Assembly (NCBI GenBank): GCA_017481395.1
Contig: JAFUPE010000036.1
Span: forward strand, 1-33,716
Reading direction: 5' to 3'
Origin: Ruminococcus sp.
GTDB taxonomy: Bacteria; Bacillota_A; Clostridia; Oscillospirales; Acutalibacteraceae
Length of the DNA: 33,716 nt
Shown here: positions 23,684-30,587 of the stretch, piece by piece
Numbering within the stretch: position 1 is the stretch's first letter
Layout of the letters: the number at the start of each line of letters is the position of its first letter
Translations under genes and position numbers: made by a program
The notes under the pieces: model-generated
The model's input: the letters and a program-made list of their open reading frames with translations, nothing else
Databases searched by the model: none
What the model was told of the DNA's origin: nothing

Positions 23684-25213
23684 TTAGAAATGTACTGTTG
23701 CAGTTGCAATCTGCTCCTCATTCTGAGATGTTGCCTCGGTTGCTTCGGTAGACTTCGGGGCTGTTGTTTCCTCTACAGGGTCAGAAGGAAGTGTAGTTGC
23801 AGGCTGAGTTTGTGCAGGCTTTGTCTGGGGTGCCTCGGTAGCCTTGGGCTTTGTTGCTTTAGGCTTAGTTGCCTTTGGCTTGGTTTCCTTAGGCTTTGTA
23901 GCCTTGGTGGTCTCGTCCTCATCGTCATCGGGATAATCGTACCAAGAAGAGTGAAGCTCTTCTCTGCCGATTTCTTCTTCGTCAAGGTAGTAAACCCTCC
24001 ATGCGGAAGCCTTGTAGCCTTCTTCTGTTGCACTGTGAACAGAGCTTTCGATATCGATATAGTCAAAGGCAGGGTCATCCCAACCGTAAATATTTACAGT
24101 AAGCTTTGTGCCTTCCATGTAGCACTGCATATACATGGGGTAATCTGTGGGATTGGAAAGCTTAAGGTCAAGGTAAGGATAGTCAATTGTAGCATCTCGA
24201 CCTGCAGGAACGTAGGCTGACTGGTACTGATGGCAATATCTTTCCTCGACTGTCATATTTGCAAGAATTGCGGCGTTGTAAATTGTAGAGCTGGACTGGC
24301 AAAGTCCGCCGCCGATACCCTGCTCAAACTTGCCGTTAACAATAACGGTTGCAGGTCGGTAGCCTAAAGAGGTAAGGTTAGAGTTACCTGTACAGGCATT
24401 AAAAGACCACACCTCGCCGGGGTTAATAACAGAGCCGTTGCAAGCTTCCAGTGCAATCATCATATTATGATTGCCGTCGGCGGTATTTGTTGACCATGTG
24501 GAATATGTAGAAATAAGCTTAATGTTGCCGTCTAAGCTCTCGAACTTACGCTCAGGCTCAACTTCGCTTACTACAGCCTCAACTGTAGCTGTAGTTCTGG
24601 TGCCCCAAGTAAGAGTCGGCACCTCTGTGGCAATTTTTTCTGTAAGGTCAGCTTTGTCAAGCTGTCTGCCGGCTTTTTCTCTTGATATTTTAACGTTGTC
24701 GCCGTCAACGGAAAAAGTAGAGTCAACAGCCGCTACGTCGACCTCTTTTGCGATTGCATCGACAATTTCAGCAACAGAAGCCTCGTCAACCTGAACAGAA
24801 AGGCTGGAGCTATAGCCTGTCAGAGTTTCTTCTGCTGTATTTTCGCAGCACTCTGCAGCCTCCATCAACGCCCCTTCGATATCAAAAATCCATTTGAAAT
24901 CGACTTTTTTATATTCATACTCGTTTTCTTCAGCCTTAACCTTAAGGGTAAAATCGTTAATGCTTGCCTCTGCTTTTTCTTCCACGGCCTGAAAGGCAGC
25001 ATCAAAGCTCATACCGCTTATGTCGACACCTGCTATGGTAACACCTGATGCAAAAGTAAAGCTCTGAGTATCTATAACCGAGCTGTCGGCTGTGGCACCG
25101 CCCTGAGGCTTATCCTCATCGCAGGCACCCAGCATCAGAGAAACAGCCGCTATAACACAAAGCACTAAGCAAATGCTACGTTTAACGGGGTGCTCCTTAC
25201 TAAAACTTTTCAT
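23684..25213 (-). CDS. VanW-family lipoprotein with Lys/Pro/Thr-rich tail
   Basis: A 509-residue exported protein of uncertain function, probably acting at the cell wall. The signal ends in a lipobox (SLMLGAC). Residues about 45-230 look like two peptidoglycan-binding-type domains of the YoaR/VanW group. The VanW domain follows: STWSTNTADGNHNMMIAL, VINPGEVWSFNACTG, QGIGGGLCQSSSTIYNAAIL and RDATIDYPYLDLKLSN. From about residue 425 the chain is low complexity, with repeated TKPKA units, then Thr/Glu/Pro-rich sequence. A wall-crossing tether normally sits N-terminally in a lipoprotein, so the C-terminal position is notable. GAGGG lies just before the ATG. VanW homologues occur near vancomycin resistance genes but also widely outside them. 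No resistance role is implied. Confidence 0.88.
   Translation of the reverse strand: MKSFSKEHPVKRSICLVLCVIAAVSLMLGACDEDKPQGGATADSSVIDTQSFTFASGVTIAGVDISGMSFDAAFQAVEEKAEASINDFTLKVKAEENEYEYKKVDFKWIFDIEGALMEAAECCENTAEETLTGYSSSLSVQVDEASVAEIVDAIAKEVDVAAVDSTFSVDGDNVKISREKAGRQLDKADLTEKIATEVPTLTWGTRTTATVEAVVSEVEPERKFESLDGNIKLISTYSTWSTNTADGNHNMMIALEACNGSVINPGEVWSFNACTGNSNLTSLGYRPATVIVNGKFEQGIGGGLCQSSSTIYNAAILANMTVEERYCHQYQSAYVPAGRDATIDYPYLDLKLSNPTDYPMYMQCYMEGTKLTVNIYGWDDPAFDYIDIESSVHSATEEGYKASAWRVYYLDEEEIGREELHSSWYDYPDDDEDETTKATKPKETKPKATKPKATKPKATEAPQTKPAQTQPATTLPSDPVEETTAPKSTEATEATSQNEEQIATATVHF
23790..23905 (-). repeat. Tandem repeat encoding TKPKA units in the VanW protein tail
   Basis: Imperfect 15-bp repeats encode successive K-A-T-K-P and K-E-T-K-P units near the C-terminus of the VanW-family protein. 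The copies differ at third positions and keep the frame. Copy number may vary between strains. Confidence 0.7.
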
Positions 25214-25398
25214 ATATCCCTCATCCTGTCGTATATTTATAAATATTAAAATAAACCAAGGATATGATACAATATCTTTTTAAAAAAATAAAGTGGTAAA
25301 CCTAACAAATTAAACAACTTTTAAGCTTAACTTATAAGTAAAAACGCAAGTAATTTTATTGCGTACAGCAAATTCACAAAGATTTCAGCCTTTCTTGG

Positions 25399-25427
25399 TT
25401 GAAAGAGTACGGGTTTTGAATTATAAT
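25399..25427 (+). promoter_or_regulatory. Serpin gene promoter
   Basis: TTGAAA (25399-25404) and a perfect TATAAT (25422-25427) are spaced by 17 bases, about 30 bases before the serpin start codon. GGAGG follows at 25444-25448. Confidence 0.82.
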
Positions 25428-25456
25428 AACATATATAAAATCGTGGAGGATTTTTT

Positions 25457-26716
25457 ATGAAACGTTTTAAGGTTCTTTTATGCTTTATACTGTCTGCGCT
25501 TTGTACTGCTCTTTGTTGCTGCACTCCCGAAAGCCAAAGTCTGACCGCGGGATACTCACGCTCTGACGCTGTGCCTGAGTACAATTTCTATTCGGACGAA
25601 GAAATTACCCCCGAAAACTACGCCGAATTCGCCGAAAGCTATATGGATTTTTCAGCAAGCCTCCTTGTAAACGCAAGCGAGGACGAAAGCTGTGTGCTGT
25701 CTCCCTTATCACTTTACACAGCTCTTTGCATGACCTCAAACGGTGCAAGCGGTAAAACCCTTAAGGAGCTTGAGAGGGTGTTGGGACAAGACCTGAGCAT
25801 TTCTGAAATCAACACCTTTATTCATTATCTTAATTCAAGAGTAAAGGCACTAAATAACGAAGACGGCTATGTCAATACTGCCAACTCACTATGGCTTCGC
25901 GACGAATATTCCGTTAAGTCACAGTTTTTGCAGACAATTGTAAACTACTATGATGCCGAGGTTTTCCGCGAAAATTTAGACAGTGACGGTGCCCATAAAA
26001 TTAACAGCTGGATTAACAAAAACACCGAAGGCGAAATAAAGGATATGGTAGCAAATCTTTCTGCAGACACCGCCGCGGTCCTTATTAACACATTGCTTTT
26101 TAACGACCAATGGGTAACACCCTACGGAAGCGAAAATATAAGCTCGGGTGTTTTTTACGGCACCAAAGGCGAAGAACAAGCCCACTTTATGACATCAAAC
26201 GAAATGCTTTTAGAGGCAAATGACGCCAAAGGCTTTGTAAAAAGCTACAAGAACACTCCCTGCAAATTCGTGGCAATTCTTCCCAATGAAGATATAAGCC
26301 TTGAGGAATACGTAAGCTCTCTTTCAGGTGCAAAGCTTGAAAAGATTTTTGAGTCTGCAAGCGGAGTAAACAGGTGCGAAGCACACATTCCTCAGTTTGA
26401 GCTTCGCACAAAACTAAGCCTTACAGACACAGTTAAGTCTATGGGTGCTGAGCTTATGCTTTCTGGCGAAGCAAACTTTGACTCGCTTACAATGTCCGAG
26501 GGACTTTTTGTGTCAGACCTTTTGCAAGAAAGCTTCCTAAAGCTAACTCCCGAAGGCACCGAAGCAGGCTCGGCAAGTGCTGTGGTTATGAAAGACTCTG
26601 CTTCACCTTCAGAGGGTTTCGAAACTCTGACTTTTAACCGACCCTTCTTATTTATGGTTGTCGAAAATGAATATAGCCTGCCCTTATTTATCGGAACGGT
26701 GCAAAACATAAACTAA
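25457..26716 (+). CDS. Lipoprotein serpin, inhibitory type
   Basis: A 419-residue member of the serpin family of suicide protease inhibitors, predicted to act outside the cell. The N-terminus is a short signal ending in a Cys cluster (CTALCCC), consistent with a lipoprotein followed by a 50-residue acidic tether. Serpin landmarks include VLSPLSLYTALCMTSNGASGKT, NSLWLRD, INTLLFNDQW, IPQFELRTKLSL and FNRPFLFMV. The hinge EGTEAGSASAVV (366-377) has the small residues required for loop insertion, so it should be inhibitory. Counting from Gly367 as P15, the scissile bond falls at Ser381-Ala382 (MKDS/ASPS), suggesting a subtilisin- or elastase-like target. It has no dockerin, unlike some ruminococcal serpins. 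GGAGG lies eight bases before the ATG. Confidence 0.94.
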   Translation: MKRFKVLLCFILSALCTALCCCTPESQSLTAGYSRSDAVPEYNFYSDEEITPENYAEFAESYMDFSASLLVNASEDESCVLSPLSLYTALCMTSNGASGKTLKELERVLGQDLSISEINTFIHYLNSRVKALNNEDGYVNTANSLWLRDEYSVKSQFLQTIVNYYDAEVFRENLDSDGAHKINSWINKNTEGEIKDMVANLSADTAAVLINTLLFNDQWVTPYGSENISSGVFYGTKGEEQAHFMTSNEMLLEANDAKGFVKSYKNTPCKFVAILPNEDISLEEYVSSLSGAKLEKIFESASGVNRCEAHIPQFELRTKLSLTDTVKSMGAELMLSGEANFDSLTMSEGLFVSDLLQESFLKLTPEGTEAGSASAVVMKDSASPSEGFETLTFNRPFLFMVVENEYSLPLFIGTVQNIN

Positions 26717-26848
26717 CCAACCAAAGCCAAATATCTACCAAGCTTGCCGATTTCTTGCACAACAAACCCTTACACGATATATTTGTTACAGATTTTACCA
26801 GAAAAACGTCGTTTTATCCCACTTTTAATTAATTTTATGGTTTTAGAG

Positions 26849-26854
26849 TATAAT
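26849..26854 (+). promoter_or_regulatory. Probable -10 of the PqqD-like gene
   Basis: A perfect TATAAT lies 30 bases upstream of the start. No good -35 is seen at 16-18 bases (AT-rich TTTTAATTAATTTT). The preceding 130 bases after the serpin show no terminator or gene. Confidence 0.4.
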
Positions 26855-26883
26855 CGGAGAAAAAGGCAAAAGGAGTTTTGAAT

Positions 26884-27147
26884 GTGAAAATAAAAGAAAA
26901 CTATATGCTTAGAAAAGTAGCCGACACCTTTGTTGTTGTGCCTGTAGGCAGTGCCGTAGCTGATTTTAACGGTATGATAAACCTTAACAGTGTCGGGGCA
27001 TTTTTATGGAACCAGCTTGAAACAGAAACCGACTTTGATACAGTTTTAAAGGCTATGCTTGCAGAGTACGAGGTAGACGAAGCTACCGCCAAAGCAGACC
27101 TTGAAAAATTCATTAAAGAGCTTGAAGAAAGCAGTCTGCTTGATTAA
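26884..27147 (+). CDS. PqqD-like (RiPP recognition element fold) small protein
   Basis: An 87-residue protein with the PqqD pattern: MLRKVADTFVVVPVG, NLNSVGAFLWNQLE, FDTVLKAMLAEYEVDEATAKADLEKFIKELEESSLL. PqqD domains bind leader peptides for radical-SAM or other RiPP enzymes, but no such enzyme or precursor peptide gene lies in the window. The start is chosen as GTG at 26884, eight bases after AAAAGGAG. A TTG at 26878 is too close to that site. Its stop codon overlaps the stop of convergent spoIIE within the four bases TTAA (27144-27147). Stand-alone PqqD-like genes are common in Clostridia and their role is unknown. Confidence 0.85.
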   Translation: MKIKENYMLRKVADTFVVVPVGSAVADFNGMINLNSVGAFLWNQLETETDFDTVLKAMLAEYEVDEATAKADLEKFIKELEESSLLD

Positions 27148-29474
27148 GCCGCCAAATCAATAATATTTATCGCAATCGCCGTAATGTCGTCGTCATAGCC
27201 GTCATTACGGCGTTTTATTGCCTCATTTATAACTAAGGATGCGAAATCCTTGGCGCTTGCCTCATTCCATCCCTTAAGCATTTCTAATATCCAGTTGTCA
27301 TCTGCAAACAAGGCTCCGTCAGACACCATAAGAATTCTGTCACCATGGTGCAAGGTGAGGCTTGACTTGGCAAATTTTACCTCGTTTAAAATTCCTGCGG
27401 GCAGAGACGGACTTTCTCGCTTTAAAACCCTTCCGCCGCGTTTTATAAAGGTAAGGGGTGCACCTGCTTTGAAAAAGGTGGTTTTTCCGCTAAAAAGGTT
27501 TATATCTACAACATCAAGAGTAGCAAGTGACTCGTCCTCAGACTTTACCATAAGCGAGGCATTTATAACCGACAGAGCACTGTCGAAGGAAAGTCCTGCT
27601 TCGATTAGCTTCTTAAGAATGCTTACCGCCATGTTTGAGTCCACAGCCGCACGTCCGCCTGTACCCATTCCGTCGCTGATTACGGCTACCATATTGCCTG
27701 CCCCCGATGAAAAGTAATTCGCCGAATCTCCGCAAAGGCCTTTGCCCCCCGAAATGTGCTGAGACGAGCCGATGTCAGCATCATACCTTGCAAGCTCTGA
27801 AAACAACAGCCTGATGCCGTCTTCGCTTTCGCTTATGCATGGCGAGTCAAAGGCTCTGCCGCAACATGCTCCAACAGCACGTCTGAGGTCACTCTTATTA
27901 AGTATTTTTTTACACTCCGGCTTAACCTCAAGCTCTACAGTCATTCCCTTTCCCTGCTCAAATCGGCAGGCACAATCGGTTACCACAATGCCCTCTCTCC
28001 TGAGTCTTTCACTGAGCCTGTCCGCAGCGGCAGTGTCGTAACGCTCAAAAGTATCAAACTCGTCGCAAAGGTCTGACAGAAGCTTTGAAACCGAGCTAAG
28101 CTGACCTGCGGTTGCAATGCGTATCTGAGTAATACGCCTGTGTGCCTCAAGTGCCGAAAGGTAGTCCCGATAGCCTTCGTTGATGCTTTTTGCAAGCTCA
28201 CGGGGCTTACAGCATTTTTTTGTAAATCTTTCTTCAATTGTTTTATCGGTAACATAGCCTTCTTCTTTCAGCTCTTCACCGAGCCTGTAAAAATCGTCTT
28301 TAGTGATTTCTAATTGATTCTGCCAGCAGTAGCTCTTAAGCCCACAGCTTTTACACGTAGCTTGGGCTGCTTCGGAATATACACAGTCAAAGCTGTCTGT
28401 GCTTCTTTCCTTAAGCCTTGCGGCTACACTTTGCACGCAATCCTTCACCGAATCGATAGCTTTCGATGCAAAAGAAAGCCTTGCTATTACATTGCTTTTT
28501 ATTGCGTTTGAGCCTACGGTCTCCTCCTTCAATTCAAACGCCGATTTAAGTCTGATGCAGGCTTCCTTGGGAATAAGCATAAAAAATCCTACAGCAAAGG
28601 CGCTTTCGGCAAAAAGCCGTAACACAACCTGCGTATTTTCAGCCGCAAAAGAAATCACCGTATTACAAAGGGTAAAAGAAAGGGCAACAGCCACCTTTCC
28701 TGTAGAAGCAAAAAGTCCGCCCATAAGTCCGCCGAAGGCGTAGCCTCCGCTTAAAAACGCCATGTCGGTAGAAGCCAGCGAAAACACCACGCCCGTAGCC
28801 GTTCCGAAAATGCTTCCTCCCGAAACACCGCCAAAGCGAGCCGCCATAAGAATTATAAGCACCGCTAAAATTCTGCCCACAGAAATTCCGTAAATCTCAA
28901 GAGAGCCTAATGAAAGCACCAGTATGCAACCCGAAAAACTTAAGGTTGCCAGCTCCTGCTTAGAAAATGCCCCCAACGCCTTAAACGACATCAAAAGATT
29001 TGCAGTTCTGTTTAAAAAGTAAGCTCCCGCACCTGCGGCAACTGCCTCCATGAGACTAAGCGAAAAGTCCGTCATCCGACTTGTGCTGACAAATAAAAGG
29101 GTTATTCCTGTTGCAAGCATTGGTACAAAGGCAACCAACGGTGCAAAAAGAGCACTTGTGGACAGCTTTTTTATATCGTTTAAAAGCCACCTTAATGCCG
29201 CTATTGCCGCCACCACCGCCACATAGCGAAATGTGTCGTTTGAGCCTAAAAGTATGTAACCGAGTCCTGCACCCAAAGACGCCGCAGGAACATAAGAAAA
29301 AGGAACTGCCGCCGCAAATGCCGCCCCAAAGGGTGCAAGTGTACCGAGCACAGCTCCTTTTGACACCAGAAGCCCTAAAAGGAAATACACCGCCTGCAAT
29401 GCCGCCAGCCTGAGTACATCCTGAACGCTCAGCTCCTGTTTCTTTTTAGTTTTTACGGACTTTATCGACTGCAT
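27144..29474 (-). CDS. spoIIE: Stage II sporulation protein E, membrane-bound PP2C phosphatase
   Basis: A serine phosphatase that dephosphorylates SpoIIAA to release sigma-F in the forespore and also acts in asymmetric septation. The 776-residue protein has an N-terminal membrane region of about ten helices to about residue 310, then a Cys-bearing regulatory middle (CKSCGLKSYCWQNQ, KKCCKPRELA). The C-terminal PP2C domain has metal-binding Asp601 (VISDGMGTGG), Asp719 (MVSDGALF) and Asp761-763 (YDDDITAI). The length is close to B. subtilis SpoIIE (827), so it looks intact. AGAGGAAG precedes the ATG, which lies in an inverted repeat. Its presence shows that the organism is probably a spore-former. 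Convergent with the PqqD-like gene with overlapping stops. Confidence 0.96.
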   Translation of the reverse strand: MQSIKSVKTKKKQELSVQDVLRLAALQAVYFLLGLLVSKGAVLGTLAPFGAAFAAAVPFSYVPAASLGAGLGYILLGSNDTFRYVAVVAAIAALRWLLNDIKKLSTSALFAPLVAFVPMLATGITLLFVSTSRMTDFSLSLMEAVAAGAGAYFLNRTANLLMSFKALGAFSKQELATLSFSGCILVLSLGSLEIYGISVGRILAVLIILMAARFGGVSGGSIFGTATGVVFSLASTDMAFLSGGYAFGGLMGGLFASTGKVAVALSFTLCNTVISFAAENTQVVLRLFAESAFAVGFFMLIPKEACIRLKSAFELKEETVGSNAIKSNVIARLSFASKAIDSVKDCVQSVAARLKERSTDSFDCVYSEAAQATCKSCGLKSYCWQNQLEITKDDFYRLGEELKEEGYVTDKTIEERFTKKCCKPRELAKSINEGYRDYLSALEAHRRITQIRIATAGQLSSVSKLLSDLCDEFDTFERYDTAAADRLSERLRREGIVVTDCACRFEQGKGMTVELEVKPECKKILNKSDLRRAVGACCGRAFDSPCISESEDGIRLLFSELARYDADIGSSQHISGGKGLCGDSANYFSSGAGNMVAVISDGMGTGGRAAVDSNMAVSILKKLIEAGLSFDSALSVINASLMVKSEDESLATLDVVDINLFSGKTTFFKAGAPLTFIKRGGRVLKRESPSLPAGILNEVKFAKSSLTLHHGDRILMVSDGALFADDNWILEMLKGWNEASAKDFASLVINEAIKRRNDGYDDDITAIAINIIDLAA

Positions 29475-29513
29475 AATTTAAACTTCCTCTCCAAAGAGTT
29501 ATGTTTAAATTAT
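29473..29513 (-). promoter_or_regulatory. Inverted repeat enclosing the spoIIE ribosome binding site and start
   Basis: Perfect 11-bp arms ATAATTTAAAC (29473-29483) and GTTTAAATTAT (29503-29513) enclose a 19-base loop that holds the GGAGAGG ribosome binding site. The left arm overlaps the ATG, so the mRNA hairpin would shield the start codon. The right arm also contains TATAAT on the minus strand (29509-29514), a possible -10. Only one use may be real. Confidence 0.55.
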
Positions 29514-29532
29514 AACCAATGCTCCTGTACCC

Positions 29533-29543
29533 TTTTGTCGGGG
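29533..29543. promoter_or_regulatory. Spo0A-box-like sequence upstream of spoIIE
   Basis: TTTTGTCGGGG resembles the 0A box TTTTGTCGAA at seven or eight positions. It lies 19-29 bases upstream of the possible -10, in the region where Spo0A activates spoIIE in Bacillus. The last bases deviate, so this is tentative. Confidence 0.35.
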
Positions 29544-29577
29544 TTTGGCAAAAGTTTATGGGGGCTTTTGAAGAATT

Positions 29578-30261
29578 TTAAATTACGTAAAGTAAAATAC
29601 AAAGGAAATGACAAAAGCTGCCCAATACACAGAAAATATGAAAAATCGAATGAAAAAACTTTTTCTTCTTACCAATAGCGTAAAGTCCTGCACCGGCTGT
29701 ATAAGCAACACCGCCTGCTAAAAGCCACATTAAACCCTCGAAGGGAATAGCCTCTAAGGCTACCTTGCCTGCAATAACTATGCACCAACCCATGCCGATG
29801 TAGCATGCCATGGAAAGCTTTGAATACTTTTTAAGGTCTATGGCGGTAAAAACCGTAGCCAAGGCGGCAAAGCCCCATACAATACCGAAAATTGTCCATG
29901 CCCAAGGAGCTGACACCTTGCGGATAGCAGAAAGAAGAATGGGCGTGTAAGTACCGCCGATTAAAAAGTAAATCGTGCAGTGGTCCATAACCTGCATAAC
30001 CTTTTTGCCCATATTAATAGGAAGTCCATGGTAAATGCTGGACATTGTATAAAGAAGCACAAGGGAACCGCCGTAGATTGAACTGCCTACCACTGCCCAA
30101 GGGTCACCGTTTATTGCTGATACAACTACGCAAAGCACAAGTGCAACCACACCTAACGCCGCACCTGCAATGTGAGATATCATATTAAAAAGCTCCTCAG
30201 CTTTGGTATAGCTCGGAAGCACCCTGTCGCATAATTTTGTGCGTTTAACAGTATTTGTCAT
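29578..30261 (-). CDS. Hemolysin III / PAQR-family membrane protein
   Basis: A 227-residue membrane protein with seven predicted helices. It carries the conserved PAQR metal-site residues: Ser and His in MSSIYHGLP, Asp-His in MDHCTIYFLIGGTYTP, and two His in HSIFHIFCVLGSFCH. Bacterial members are called hemolysin III or YqfA. Haemolysis is not established for most, and roles in membrane lipid homeostasis are suggested. The start at 30261 follows AGGAGG by seven bases. The in-frame ATG at 30312 has no such site. A strong promoter with four upstream direct repeats precedes it, suggesting regulated expression. spoIIE lies about 100 bases downstream on the same strand, with no clear terminator between. 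Confidence 0.93.
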   Translation of the reverse strand: MTNTVKRTKLCDRVLPSYTKAEELFNMISHIAGAALGVVALVLCVVVSAINGDPWAVVGSSIYGGSLVLLYTMSSIYHGLPINMGKKVMQVMDHCTIYFLIGGTYTPILLSAIRKVSAPWAWTIFGIVWGFAALATVFTAIDLKKYSKLSMACYIGMGWCIVIAGKVALEAIPFEGLMWLLAGGVAYTAGAGLYAIGKKKKFFHSIFHIFCVLGSFCHFLCILLYVI

Positions 30262-30321
30262 ATACAATCCTCCTGAATTTTTATACAACAGCAAACATCG
30301 TTTACTCTGCATTATGCCCCC

Positions 30322-30350
30322 ATTATATGAGCCTTAACACCTGACTTCAA
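30322..30350 (-). promoter_or_regulatory. Promoter of the hemolysin III gene
   Basis: On the minus strand TTGAAG (30345-30350) and a perfect TATAAT (30322-30327) are spaced by 17 bases. Four TGGGTAGA-like direct repeats lie immediately upstream of the -35. Confidence 0.82.
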
Positions 30351-30421
30351 CCTACCCAGCCATTTTTACGTCTACTCCATGTTTTTGGGCTGTCTACCCA
30401 CCGAAAAAACACCTCTACCCA
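30351..30421 (-). repeat. Four direct repeats at about 21-bp spacing upstream of the hemolysin III promoter
   Basis: Minus-strand units TGGGTAGA (30414-30421), TGGGTAGA (30393-30400), GGAGTAGA (30371-30378) and TGGGTAGG (30351-30358). Their GTAG cores are spaced 21, 22 and 20 bases apart, two helical turns. A/T-rich spacers separate them, and the last unit touches the -35. This is the layout of an activator array, for example a LytTR- or OmpR-type regulator. Confidence 0.7.
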
Positions 30422-30444
30422 CAGTAGAAAGCTTGATAAACACT

Positions 30445-30472
30445 AAAGCCGCGAGCGAGAGCTCGCGGCTTT
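30445..30472. terminator. Terminator of the repeat/dockerin protein gene
   Basis: Perfect 12-bp arms AAAGCCGCGAGC (30445-30456) and GCTCGCGGCTTT (30461-30472) have a GAGA loop. On the minus strand TTTAGTGTTT follows. Outer bases CACTAAAG (30441-30448) and CTTTAGTG (30475-30482) can also pair, as an alternative lower stem. Confidence 0.8.
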
Positions 30473-30587
30473 TGCTTTAGTGCATATTAAAGTGTAGCAT
30501 AAGGAATTTCATACTCCGTTGTTTCTTAGCTGTAGCCTTTGTTAAAGTCATCGATTAATCTAAACAGGGTATTGTCCTCATACTTGG

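Noticed and set aside
23790..23905. Repeat array as a possible CRISPR
   Set aside because: The repeats are short, adjacent, in frame and encode Lys/Pro/Thr units. There are no spacers.
23684..25213. VanW gene as evidence of a glycopeptide-resistance cluster
   Set aside because: No vanA-type ligase, vanH, vanX or vanRS homologue is nearby. VanW-domain lipoproteins are common in Clostridia without resistance.
27250..27717. 155-codon plus-strand frame opposite spoIIE
   Set aside because: It lies entirely antisense to conserved PP2C coding sequence and has no ribosome binding site. It is a shadow frame of a codon-biased gene.
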